Shown here: piece after piece, positions 51,156 through 62,434 of the stretch
Layout of the letters: every line of letters starts with the position of its first letter
Numbering within the stretch: the stretch's first letter is position 1
Origin: Globodera rostochiensis
Taxonomy: Eukaryota > Nematoda > Chromadorea > Rhabditida > Heteroderidae
Direction: 5' to 3'
Assembly: GCA_018350325.1 (NCBI GenBank)
Contig: JAEVLN010000020.1
Coordinates: 899,796-963,795, forward strand
Length of the DNA: 64,000 nt
Notes under the pieces: generated by a model
The model's input: the letters and a program-made list of their open reading frames with translations, nothing else
Told to the model about the DNA's origin: nothing
Databases searched by the model: none
Program-made: the position numbers and the translations under genes

Positions 51156-54100
51156 TCAACGCGACCAATTTTGGCCGGGGGGTGACCGCCGGTCCTCAAG
51201 CTGTGAATGTGCGGACGTTGCGATCTGAGGAAGTAAACACTGAGGTTGGAGCTGTTGTTGCTGCTGATGCTGCTGTTGTTGAGGTGGGGAACCGTACTCG
51301 GCCCTTGGGGGGATTCAAATAATTTTTAATTTACATTTAATTAAGAGAGTCGGATTAAAAACGAAGAAAAATTAGTTTTCAAATGCTTTTGTCTGTCTCA
51401 CTTGAAAGGCGGTGAGATCAGCTTAGAAGCGGATGCTTCCGGCACCGTCGCGTCTTCGCCTTGCCCCGAGGCAATAGTGCCGATGCCGACCCGTTGTGGT
51501 TGAGGACTGAGGGTTGGCGTTGTCGCACTGCTTCCGACAGGACTCCAACCTTCAAAGGTGCCACCGACAGGACGACCCTAACAAAAACGGCATAATCGGG
51601 TTACGGTGACCTCATTAAGGTCCATCAAATCTTCGCATTTTAATATTTTGGAATTCCAATTAAATTCCGTCCTTTTGTATTCAGTCAAAGCCATTTAAGT
51701 AAAAAGCACCTGATTTTCATAGAAAATGTCGCCAAACATTTGGAAGAACACCGGGTCGGTCGGGCGGGACGAGGCGGTGGGGAAAGTTTGCACCTTTCGT
51801 TTTAACAAATTTTGGAATTAAACATTTAAATTGCTAAAAACCATTCGAATATGCTCCACGAGATCGCGGGAGAGGAGCTAAAAAGTTTTCAAAAATTGCG
51901 AATATTTCCCCCCCCACCATTAAATTCGGCAAAATGTGAAGCAATTTTGCGAAACGCAATGCCGCGTCGGAGGAGGCGAAGGAATTTGTCGGGGCTCTTT
52001 TCGGCGAATGCTAAAAATGTTTTTTGAATTATTTCCGTAAAAAATGCCATTTTCACATTGTAAAGTGCCGAGTGGACACTGTCCCTGAGGCGTTGCACAA
52101 AGTGTTGCCCGGAGGCGGACAGCAAATTGCCTTGAGGGGGGACCGGGTTTTGGTCCTCAACGTCGCCAATTCCGGAGGAATCCATCGCCAGCACAATGAT
52201 CAGCTGGATGGGCAAAAAACTTTTTGAGAAAAGCAACAAAATGCCAAAAAAGGAGGGCACCTTGACCATTACAAACTCCTCCTGGTCCAGCGACAGTTCC
52301 GTGAGCACGCGCACCAGGGAACTCACACAACGGGCAACAATTTGTTGGCTGAGGAAACTGAAGACAATTTTTGTAAATTGAAAAATGCCAAAAAAGAAAA
52401 AAAGGCCCCGGCCCCCACCCATTGGGCACAATCGCCTCATTGGCACACACTGTCAGTCCGGTGGGCAAACAAAGCAAATTTTGAGTGTCTTTGGTGGTGA
52501 AGGAAGTGCCTGTGCCGAAGAATGTTTAAAATGGGCAAATCATTTCTTTTCAAACATTCTCAAAATTTAATAAACTTTTAATTATCAGTAATTTTTGTCG
52601 TTTTTCCAAATTGCACTCATTTTCGACCCGGGACCAAAGGCCCTTACAAATTAGAATTAAAAAACAAATAAAGCATTTTTTGGATTGCCTGCGGCAATGT
52701 CGAACAGTGCCAACGGAGCAAAGCTATGGCGAAGGAGAATAATCTTAAATAATTTATTTAATTATTTATTTTAAAACTTTGGGGCTTTTCCATTTTCTGA
52801 AGGACCTTATCGTGGACATTCAACCATTCGTTCAAATTGTTGGCATTTGGCTGCTCTTCTGTCCCCTGCACATATTTGGCCTCCAACAAAGACAGCGCTC
52901 TGATGTAATCGACAGCCTCAAATGTTTTGTTCTTTTTATTTAAAAGTGAACGCCTCGCCCACCTTGGCCAGTGTACGGTACTTACAGAACTCCAATTCGT
53001 CTTCGGTGACACGGCGAAGTCGAATACAGTAATTAACCTACAGAATAATTTTGTTAATGCTTTGGCCCTTACAAATTGTGCCGTGCCTGAGTTCTGAACC
53101 GGTCCAGAAGTTGAGGACACGCGAATAACGATTCCAACCCGAGTTGGCGTTTTGGTGCCTCATTTTCGCTGAAATCGGCCACCTAAAAATAATGCAGAAA
53201 TTTCCTTTCCCCTCCCCCCCCCCTCACTTCATTAATTGTCGTCTCAAGTTCAACCAATTTGCGCACTAATTGCTTGCACATTTCGACTGCCACCTGCTAA
53301 TTTATTTAAATTTATTAAAATAAATTAAATCGTGCTTTTTTATTCTGAAAAATTGTTTCAATCGAAATAAATTAAATTTTATGAAGAAAAAAGGAATTCA
53401 TTTTTAACAAAAATAAAATAAATTTGAAATCGCCTGCCACCTTTCCCTTTTCAGCGCTTTCGGGGAATAGCGGGGCGATTGGCGTCGAATCCCCACGCTG
53501 TTGGTGGCATAAAGGGCACTGAACATCCGTCGGCGAAAGGGCTGCAAATTTCCGAATTTTTATTTAAATCAAAAAATTTTGTGTCAAAATTTCTAAAAGT
53601 GCCATTTTTGAAAGGGTTTGGAGCACCCCATAAAAGTGATGGCACTTTTCTGGCATTCATTTGCCACCCCCGGCGTACGGTTCTTTTCAAATTTGCGCTT
53701 GAGCCCCTGCGCCCCCTTTGTGCCCTTTAGGCACTGCTCCAACATGGCAATTTGCCTGGAGACACTGTCTTCGCCCTCCTTGGGCATTCGAACCGCCTCC
53801 GGCTGCATTCCGGCCTAAAATATGAATAATTTATTAGGTAATTACAATTTTCTCCAAAAATATTGCCTCAAGGCATCGCTGGAGGCGACAAAAGCGGCAC
53901 GAATTGCGATGGTTTGGATTTATTATGTCGCATTGGCCGTCCCCGCGACAAATGTACCTTTTGAATTGCGAAACATTCACTTCCTTCGAATAAATCAACC
54001 GGCAAAAACTTCATTTTGTTCTTTATGGATCGCCAGAAGAAGCATTTGCAGCCGTGACAAGCAGCCACTCCGTAGTAACTTTGGGGGAATTTCCGAAATT

Positions 54101-54361
54101 GGTTTTAAATTCTGTTAAATAATTTAAAATTGTATTGTTTAAATCAATTTACTTACTGGTGGTTGCACGTCCGGTCTCCACAAACGACGCACTTAAAGTT
54201 GTGCAGCATTTAATGAACACTTTCCCTCAAATGCTCACATTTTCGCAGCCGTCCGGCGTCAACTTTCGCCCTCGGCTCCCCTGCGGCGGCGCCGGCGGCG
54301 GTCTGTCCGCCGTTTTCGCCGAACTTCGCTGGTCACTGCACGGAGCGGCGCCCGAAGCCAT
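51156..54361 (-). CDS. Nematode-type nuclear hormone receptor
   Basis: Start ATG at 54361 (MASGAAPCSDQRSSAKTADR). DNA-binding domain exons 54157-54191, 54010-54078 and 53867-53957 give CVVCGDRTCNHHYYGVAACH, GCKCFFWRS and YICRGDGQCDIINPNHRNSC then RFCRLQRCLE: two C4 zinc fingers. AGMQPEAVR follows. The ligand-binding domain includes ELEFCKYRTLAK, AVDYIRALSLL, DKIILLRHSFAPLALFDIAA (52689-52806 region), VCANEAIVPNG, DAALRFAKLLHILPNLM and SRDLVEHIRM, ending with DPVFFQMFGDIFYENQ near helix 12. The C-terminal tail is Gln-rich and ends NWSR-stop at 51156; reading through a donor instead gives a stop at 51398. Three introns are GC-AG (53815-53866, 53038-53086, 52510-52688). The P-box and divergence fit the expanded nematode receptor group. 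Ligand unknown. Confidence 0.88.
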
Positions 54362-54379
54362 TTTAATCGGTTGCTAATT

Positions 54380-54508
54380 GTTTTAAGCGATGGAAGTGCT
54401 AATTGATGGAAGTGCTAATTGTTTTAAGCGATGGAAGTGCTAATTGTTTTAAGCGATGGAAGTGCTAATTGTTTTAAGCGATGGAAGTGCTAATTGTTTT
54501 AAGCGGGA
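54380..54508. repeat. 25-bp minisatellite directly upstream of the nuclear receptor start
   Basis: Five copies of gatggaagtgctaattgttt plus taagc begin about 20 bp from the ATG at 54361, in the position of the leader and proximal promoter. Confidence 0.95.
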
Positions 54509-54732
54509 AAGTGAAAGGGGCGCACTAAATTGGGGAAATGTTTGTTATTGCCTAAAGGGGGGAGTCAGCGGAAGTATCGAACAATCTGAGGCAAAATCCG
54601 TCGCCCATAACGACCATTGCCAAGTTTGGGCCCGTTTAACATCGATGTCTGATCAATCGGGTCGATTGATCAGACGCTAATTACAATGATCAGCAGCAAA
54701 AACGGAGAGGGCGTAGATAATCATTACATTAT

Positions 54733-54808
54733 GAATTAATCACAAATTATGAATTAATCACAAATTATGAATTAATCACAAATTATGAATTAATCACAAA
54801 TTATGAAT
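54733..54808. repeat. 19-bp AT-rich tandem repeat
   Basis: About four copies of attatgaattaatcacaa. Confidence 0.95.
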
Positions 54809-56140
54809 TATGATTGTATCTTCGCGCGTGACCACTTCCATTCATTCGCTTTTTTGGAGTGCGCTTTTCCGTGATTTATTTATTTGCGCCGATCGATTGA
54901 ACACCGCCGCCACCATTCCAAAGAATTGGGGGGGGGGGGGAATTATGGACATGGAAATGAATGCTTTTTGGTTGCGTGTCGTTGCCGGCACATTTTTAGT
55001 CGTTTAATAATTTTGATCGATCACTTGTGGAAGGAATGAAAGAAGCATTTTAATGAAAGAAAGGACTTGATGAGGCGTTGTTCAGATTGTATGATTAAGG
55101 AAAATTACTAATCATTTTTAAAATTTTTCGGAGATTTTTTCATTAACAAAATTTGATGAGTGAAAATTTAAGAATTGAAATCAAAATTGTGGCTGCCCGT
55201 GTTCCCCCCCCCCCCCCCAAAAGTTGTGTTTGATTTCGTTTGGTTGCGCTAGCCGCCGACAAAATCGATGGGACCAACCCGCCAAGCATAAATTGTTATT
55301 TATGGACGGCGGTTTCGCCCTTTCCCCCCGAGGGGAAGTGATTAGTCGCCGTCGTCAATTCGGAGAGAGCGACCGATGGACGTGGACGGAAGGTCGTGAC
55401 TGACTGACTGATTTTGTTAATTCATAAACCACTCAAAATGGAACAGTTTTTCAGAATGAAATGGCACAAAACTCAGAAGGTTTGCGTAAACATAAACTTA
55501 AAAGTCGCATTTAATTCAAAATATCCTAATTTGTCCAATAATATTTGTTCTAACAAAACTTCCAAATTTCAACTGATCTGGACATCGATATTTGTGTGAA
55601 TGAGATCGATCGGTTGTAGCGAAGAAATGGATAAAAAGAGAGATTTTAATTTTAAATTCCAATGACGGGAAAAGCGAGCTGATTGAAAATCTAAGGGCAA
55701 AATCACAAATTTCTATTTGAGCGGGTCCCAGGCCCCGCAGGCGATGTCTGATGCCTTTCGAATGTACAGTAAAAACAATACGGTACCGAGGATTCATTCA
55801 ATTTTTAAATTAACAAGTAATGCCAATAATATTATTTTTGTATTTGAAAATCTGTACAAAAAACAGAAAATTAGCTTTTTTGTTTGAAATGTCGTTGGGC
55901 AAACCGGGATTATAGGGCGGAAAACCGGGATTTACGATTCGAGAATATCGCTCACCTCGAATTTGAAAAGAATTTCGGTTCCCGGCACCAGAAAATGCGG
56001 AATTTTCCTTTTTTGACTCAAATTTCTAATTTAAATTTGCCAAACCAAAATGCCTAATTCTGAAATAAGGGTTCAGAATTTTGAATTAGAATTTATGTAG
56101 AATATTTTTTTTCTCATAAAACTAAAAAATTCTGTCGTTA
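54809..56140. other. Intergenic stretch between divergent genes
   Basis: Separates the nuclear receptor (minus) from the carrier gene (plus). G-run at 54930-54941 and C-run at 55206-55219. No gene recognised. Confidence 0.5.
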
Positions 56141-57873
56141 ATGGCGGCTACCAGCTCAGCCGGGCTGCACAGCGCTCCGTATCGTGGCGATCCGATGGCG
56201 TCCGCTGCGCTCGGTCTTTCAAAGTGAGGGACTTCCGAAATTAATAAACGTTTTTTGTTTTGTTTTTTTTGTTTTAGTTTTGTGAATGGCGCTTTGATCC
56301 GACATCCTTTTGTCGTCCTCCGTCGCCAATGTCAAGTGCATGACAATGCGGGGCGTAAACATTTGACGCCGATCAGTTTGCTCCCAGTTTTGATCAATTT
56401 GGCCGGAAAAGATGTAAATAAATTGTGGGTAATCAGAAAATGTGTACTTTTGGAAAGGAAATTGGGACGTAATCAAAATTTCTAAGCAAAATATAATTTT
56501 TTTTTCCTTTTTATTTGCAAATATTTCCCTTATTCTCTTTAAAAGGGCGTACTTTCGCTTTGGAAGGGCGCTGTTGGAAGCGGCGTTCTTTGGGTGGTGT
56601 CACACGCGTCAGAATTTGTAAGGAATTGGCACATTTTATGTTTTGGCATTTTAATTGAATATTTTAAGATTATTGCTCACCTTTTCAACCTCCCAAAGTC
56701 TTTTGTGCCTGATGGCAGCTCCGAACGCTTTTGGCGCCACGTTTTTCTCAAAGCGTAATTTTGCAGAAGTTTTAAGAAAACGAACTTTTTCTTTCTTTTC
56801 TTTTTCAGTGCTTCCTTCTTTGCCTCCACTCCCTTCATCGTTTCCTCATTCATCGAAACTGTCAGAGTAAGTTCCGACTTTCACTTTGCCAAATTGTACA
56901 TGCCCACTTTTAGAGTGGGGCCAGTCTTTCCGACGATTTTCAATTGTTCGAGATTATCCATCGTGGTCTCGAGGTCCGTTTCTTACACATTTTTGGAGGC
57001 TGAAGCTAAATTTTTCAACATTTTTAATTTTAGCGTCTCCATTTGGATATTTTTGGCTCAGGCATTGAGGGACGAAGGCGCCATCCGTTGCTTCTTTTGG
57101 CCTTCCCCACTTCCGTTTACCACACGGCCCATTTCCTCGTCTCCCGTTACGTTTATTCGTTCGCATATTCCTCCACCAGGGCATATGTCGTAAGCAATTT
57201 TTTACAAATTTGTTATTGAAAGAGATTTAAGTGGTTAATTGGAAATATATCAAAATCCGAATTGTTTAATCAAAAATCTTCTGGAAGAGTCGAAAACTGC
57301 CGTCGGAACGAAAAAGGTACCATTCGATCATGCCCGAGCTGTTCTCTACAATGACTTCAATGTTTGTGGCTGATTTGGCCTGTTACCCGCTGGAGACCGT
57401 TCTGCATCGGCTGTACATTCAGGGTGGGCGGACGACGCATTTATTATTTTCTGTTAACCTCCCAAATATTTATTTTTTGTGTAAAAATGGCCATTTTTAA
57501 TAACGAAACAATGCAAAAATTTAGGCACTCGCACTCTGGTGGACAATTTGGACCATGGGCAAAGTTCGTTAGTGCCTGTGTTGGCCGGAACGTACACGGG
57601 CTTTATGGACTGTCTCTTCAAAATTGTGCGCAAAGAGGGCGTTATGGCGCTGTACAGGTTTCAAGTCTGGCGGGGTGTACGGTTCAAAATCATCCCAACT
57701 TTACAAACCCACGAAATTTTTTAAATTTTGTATTAAAATTAAATTATATTTTTCTTTGTTTGTAAAGCGAAAGAGGTTTTGTTTTAAGCGGAATTGGTGC
57801 ACTGTTTCTGCAATATTTGCTTCAGCATGGCGTTGCATTGGCCATCTATTGGATTCTTGACAAAGGTTTGTAA
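56141..57873 (+). CDS. slc-25A46: Mitochondrial outer-membrane carrier, SLC25A46-like
   Basis: Ten exons (56141-56223, 56278-56413, 56546-56617, 56669-56754, 56809-56866, 56914-56973, 57034-57189, 57288-57423, 57525-57657, 57789-57873). Signature stretches: HPFVVLRRQCQVHDNAGRKH, LWKGAVGSGVLWVVSHASEF, SASFFASTPFIVSSFIETVR-like segment, and ADLACYPLETVLHRLYIQGT followed by MDCLFKIVRKEGVMALYR. These match SLC25A46, a degenerate member of the SLC25 fold in the outer membrane that works with the fission/fusion and MICOS machinery. Only PLETVLHR resembles the canonical carrier motif, as in the family. The protein ends WILDKGL-stop. Two AATAAA hexamers follow at about 57912 and 57926, and another ORF starts about 100 bp on. 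Confidence 0.9.
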
Positions 57874-57911
57874 TTTGTATGTGTGCCTATCCCTACTTTA
57901 GCTTAAAACAA

Positions 57912-57931
57912 ACAATAAAATTCCAATAATA
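57912..57931 (+). terminator. Polyadenylation signals of the SLC25A46-like gene
   Basis: AATAAA occurs twice within 20 bp, 40-55 nt after the stop. Confidence 0.6.
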
Positions 57932-57971
57932 AAATTGTAGAAAGAAACTTGAACATTTCACACATTTTCTG

Positions 57972-58602
57972 TTGACAAAGCCATCGAATGGGTCCTTTTT
58001 TAGCGGAGAGAATTTTAAGTGGTCGTATTTTGACTTTGACAAGAGCACTTTTCCCCGTTACGGGCCAAAAGTCTTTGACTTTCCCGGCTTAGGCAGCAGA
58101 AATTCGACGGGTTCGGTGCCGATTCGGTCGTCGGTTGACTTTTTGCGCGCGGAGCCTTCCCCCGCCTTTGGCGCTTTCCCTCAAAATCCGTCGGCACAAT
58201 TCATCGCAACTTCTTCCTCCGCCACCAATCTTCAGACCGCAAAAGAACAGGTAGAAAGAAACACAAAAAGGAGCTAGTAGTTGGTAGCCGGTACACTAAT
58301 TTGTAAGGTTATACTAGTAGTAAAGCTTCTGCCTCTTTTTTATTTGTATTTTTTGCTTTATTATTCAGTAAATGGGGCACTGGCGTTACCATTACTGACA
58401 CGGCTTTCATTGTTTGAAGTCAATTTCAGCACTTCCTGAATATGGACTTTCAACCGGCCTCTGCTGCTGCCTTCCCCACATTTGCGCAAACCAGCCAGAG
58501 CCAGCAAAACCTCCAGGAACGCGACAATCCTTTTCTGGCCGCAATACGGCAACAGCAAAGCCAGGAAGGCGGATTGGGAACGACGACTTCGCCGAAGTCT
58601 GA
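57972..58602 (+). CDS. Unrecognised C-terminal coding exons, probable downstream cistron
   Basis: Exon about 57972-58249 (SGENFKWSYFDFDKSTFPRY ... SATNLQTAKEQ) ends at a GT donor. It continues at about 58429-58602 after TTTCAG with FLNMDFQPASAAAFPTFAQ, then Gln/Ser-rich sequence to SPKSE-stop. Coding composition is clear but no ATG was found in frame upstream, and the frame does not fit as a continuation of the carrier gene. The position just after the carrier polyadenylation signals suggests a second operon cistron or an alternative 3' end. The family is not recognised. Confidence 0.5.
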
Positions 58603-58926
58603 GTGAATTGTTCATCCCGGAATCTTCTAATTTGCCTATGCTCACTATCCCCCTTTTTTGACGATTGTTGCTTCTATCCTCTAGTTTTCACAATAACAAT
58701 TTATTGGGCACGGATATTCGAGAATCTCAATTGTGAGCGACAAGGAAAACGGTGTATAAATGCAAAAGATAACAAAATGAAAAGGCAACAAAAAACAGTT
58801 TTGATAATGAGGGGAGGGGGGCAAAGAGATTTTTCGCAGTGCGTAAAAATGAAGAAATGAACAGTTCCAGAAAGGCATTGGCGCTGCTTCCTTTAATATA
58901 ATGCGGCAAATCAATTTTGCGAATCC

Positions 58927-59064
58927 TGTAACAGGATTGGAACTCAAAATATTTTACAGGACCGGATCCTCAGGACTAATCCTGTAAAATCCAGGATTCT
59001 GTTAATCCTGAAATGGCTGAAAATACAGGATCCTGAAAAATCTTGCTTTGTTCAGGATCCAGTC
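58927..59064. mobile_element. Short inverted-repeat element built from AGGAT/ATCCT motifs
   Basis: Multiple inverted copies of ATCCTGTAAAAT / ATTTTACAGGA and CAGGATCC / GGATCCTG occur within 140 bp. The element can fold into nested hairpins and looks like a MITE or its remnant. Confidence 0.55.
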
Positions 59065-59830
59065 CTGCACTAATTATAGTTCTGTGCCGCATGGTTATTT
59101 CTTTGAATTAGTGGGAAATGGTGTAATTTTGGCGTTTCGCAATTTTGTTGATAGTGATAGAGTAACGACCAGCCATAGCAAGAGTTCATTCTGCACACAC
59201 AGTTCGGCGCCAGACACGGCGGTGAAGCTGTTCAGTCTGTACCGGGAGATGAGCGGAGAGGGCTAAGGATTTGGTGAGGAGACAAAAATAAAATAAAATT
59301 ATACATTTTCGGCAAATGCCCTAAAAATTTGACTATTATTTTAAAAATAAACAATTTGAGGAATTGATACCCGAATCGAGTTGCTTGGCATCTCCGCAAC
59401 AAAGTATGTACGAGGGGATAAATGTTATAATCTTTCTACATTTTTGCTTTTAAATAAAAGGAGAATAAATATGTAAATAAAATGTTTAAAAGATATAACG
59501 CGGCTTTTCTGTTGAAGGCCTAAGACGCCGCCCGTTGCTGGACGTTCTGATCGAAAATGAACAGGTCCCTCTCCCCTCTCGGCATCAAACTCTCGACTCG
59601 AGGCTTTTTTTTGTTCCTTGCAGAAAGAAGTTGTGGGCCGCGTCGATTGGTCTTTTGGCAAAACGGTGGCATTTGCCTTTTTTGTGCTCGTTTGCCCTCC
59701 GGCGTGGTTTTACTTTTCGTTGCCGTTGACTCGAGGAACGCACAACTACGAGGTTGGCATCCCAAAAATTGGATTTTAGTCACTAAACGGAATTTGCTGA
59801 AACTCTCCATTCTAGAGCAAGGGCGTATGG
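59065..59830. other. Stretch with two weak exon-like segments
   Basis: Plus strand about 59182-59265 reads SSFCTHSSAPDTAVKLFSLY to GEG-stop. Minus strand 59520-59750 reads a basic sequence ending DLFIFDQNVQQRAAS-stop. Neither was linked to other exons or a family. Confidence 0.3.
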
Positions 59831-59832
59831 GG

Positions 59833-60601
59833 CAGGGCCGTATCTAGAAAAATCCCGGCGGCGCCTACCGGCACCGCCAACCACCCCCTCCCTCCCAATA
59901 CGGAAAAATGCACCTCTAAAAAAATCAACTCTCTTTATCGCAAATTCATCAAAACTTTTCTCAAAACAAATTTTCAGGACAAAGGAGGGGCCAACACATT
60001 TTCGGGGGGGGGGGGGGGGGGGGTTGGAAAAATTGGTTTTCTGATCTGATCATTGGTGGATCGGAAGTCTTCCTCTTCCTCCATTTTCCATTGTTCGTCC
60101 CCACGGGGGATGGGGGGGGGAGTGGGCGGGGATCAGGCACGTAGTCAGGGGGGGAGGCACGGGGGGCATGCTCCCCCCCCCCCCCGAAATGAAATTTGAG
60201 AAAAAAAAACCATAGGGGGGACCCTATTGTTTTGCACTTTTACAACTTTTTGACCAATTTTCTTAACAAGATTCATTTAAATTTCCAAAAATTTTCTTTG
60301 GTTCTTAGGGGTGTATTTTTTCTTTTTTATTGCATTTTTGTTAAGCAATTTTCCCAAAAAATGTTCTTTTTTAGGGGTTTGTTTTCCGTTTTTACTCTAG
60401 TTTTGTTAAGAAATTTTTCAAAAAAAGCAAATTTTTTTTTGCGTATTCTGCTTTACCGTTGGGGGGGGGGGGGGGGTCGGCGGTTCTGATAGGCGCCGCC
60501 GGAGGAAATTTTAATGTGAATTTGTTGAGAAAATTGGTCAAAAAATTGTAAAAGTGCAAATTCGGGGGGAAGGGCATGCCCCCCCCCTGGCTACGGGCCT
60601 G
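59833..60601. mobile_element. Foldback-type non-autonomous DNA transposon
   Basis: The ends read CAGGGCCGTATCTAG (59833) and, inverted at the right end, CAGGCCCGTAGCCAG. A second CAGGCACGTAGTCAG lies inside at 60134. Inner arms match as long inverted repeats: left 60233 ttgcacttttacaactttt pairs with right 60557 inverted, and ggcggcgcctac near 59857 pairs with aggcgccgccgg near 60490. Poly-G/C tracts flank the arms. A nested or composite hAT-like MITE is the best reading. No transposase ORF and no clear target duplication were found. Confidence 0.7.
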
Positions 60602-60789
60602 CCCTTCAATTATTTGCCGGGATTATGAGAAAATTAATAACGGAAAGCTCTTAATAAATTATATTTTTTTAAATCTAAGCTTTGATTTTCAAAAAATTTT
60701 GAGTTAAAATTGCATTTTCAAATGTAAGATTAATCCCTAATTATTATTTTTATTATTAGTATTTTGATTTACTTAAAAAACATTTTTCA

Positions 60790-62434
60790 GCTTCAGCCGA
60801 GGAAGGTGGAAAGCTTGTCCGAACCGTCCACGCCCCGGTCAACTTCCGATTTCTCAATCCCCAACACGACAAACGCCGCGGCGTTGTTGCCGAGGTCCGA
60901 ATTCCGTCGTGTCCGTCCGCCTCCTCGCAGCCGTCTGCTGGCGGCGGCTGTTCCCTACCGGACATGGCATCGTCGGACCAGCCGAGCTCGCCAGCTGCCG
61001 GAGGCAATTTTTACAATTTTCGGATTTGTTAAGGAAAAAATTTGTGCATTTCGACGACTTTTGAATTGTCTGGTTATTATTAGGCCTGCCTTTACACATT
61101 GTTTTCGGGGTTAGGCTTAACTGTAGAGTTTTGTTACATTTTAGAGAACATTTTTGCCTTTAGAGAGTTCAGCCGCCCTGCTCGGACGTCGTCTGCTGGG
61201 CTCGCTGCTGGCCGGCACAATTTTGGAGTGCCGCGATGCGGACGCGTCAGTGGATGACACGCCGCGGAAACCCCACAACATTTGCCCCATGGAACCGATT
61301 TTTGTCGTCGGACCCAAACTTTTGCGGACGGACTCGCCGACTGAGCGCCGTTTGGCCAATCTCTGTTGGCACCTCTGCACGGCAAAGGTGCGCAAACGCT
61401 GCTGCTGGACGCGTTCTGCGGCCATGCCAGGAGACGGATGTACGCGCGGCTGAAGTGGTGAATTTTTTTTTCCAAACGTTATATTTGAAACGCAATTTAA
61501 AAAAAAACCCTTTTTGCTAATTTTACCCGAAAAACGACCCGAAAATTCAAAAACAATTTTTTCAGCGCTGGTTCGGGCGCCGGGCATGCGAGTTTTGTGC
61601 GAGTTCTGCAAAGGTAGCGCGCCTAATTTACGAACAAAAACATTATTCAGATTTAAAAATGAAACTTTTGCAGATCCTCAAAGTGTGTCCCGTCGGTTGG
61701 CCTCCATCCAGCTGTTCTGTGTGCAGTCGGCAAACAACAAAGGCATGCCCTCCGGGGATGGGTCCGCTCGGCTCACTTTCACAACTCGGCATAACGCCTT
61801 CGGCGCACTCATCTACTTGGACTTGGGTGGGTTTTTGTGTTTAATAAAAATTCTTCCAATTTTAAATACCCAAAAATTCTCGAAATTTACATCTCTCCCC
61901 CTCTTTGGTAATTTTGCAATTCTTTATTTGGATTTAAAAATATTTTCTGTTTTCAGACAGTCGAAATGGTCGTTGGTCGGCACACTTTTGTCGAAGAATC
62001 GGGCGGATGAGTCGGACACCTTTTTGCAGGAGCTGTTTATGAAGGTAAATTAACTAATTAAATTTAATGGTCCTTAAAAATTCGTCCGACCTTTTCAGCA
62101 CGTACCTGCAGCACAACTGTCCAACCCCCATGCCATTTGTCAGCAACAACTACAGAAGGTGGTGAAGCAGGAACCGCGAATGGAGATGGAAATGGAGCAG
62201 CCGAAATGGAAGTCGAACGAACGACCCCAACAGTCAAGTGTACCTCTCCTACAACCAGGTGTAACTTTTGGGTGATCAACATCTGGTCTGAGATTGGGGC
62301 ATTTCTTATGGGTCTAATTTGATCGTTTTTTGTTATACCTTAGAAACATTCTCAGAAAATTTCCGTAATTTTCCTCCCAAAGTCGGGGCGTGCCAACGAG
62401 GCGAGGCGCCTTATGTTGCGCCGAAATAATCTGC
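60790..62434 (+). CDS. Multi-exon unrecognised gene
   Basis: Exons on the plus strand: from about 60790 after TTTTTCAG (Ser/Pro-rich, KVESLSEPSTPRSTSDFSIP, with an alternative open frame), about 61164-61390 (SSAALLGRRLLGSLLAGTIL ... FVVGPKLL), 61567-61611 (ALVRAPGMRVLCEFCK), about 61674-61828 (SVSRRLASIQLFCVQSANNK), about 61957-62044 (SKWSLVGTLLSKNRADESDT), 62100-62258 (HVPAAQLSNPHAICQQQLQK) and about 62358-62434 ending APYVAPK-stop. The frame near 61350-61450 is ambiguous, with two competing exon readings. The C-terminal part is Gln/Met/Glu-rich with VKQEP. A nuclear regulatory protein is a guess; no family is claimed. Confidence 0.5.
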
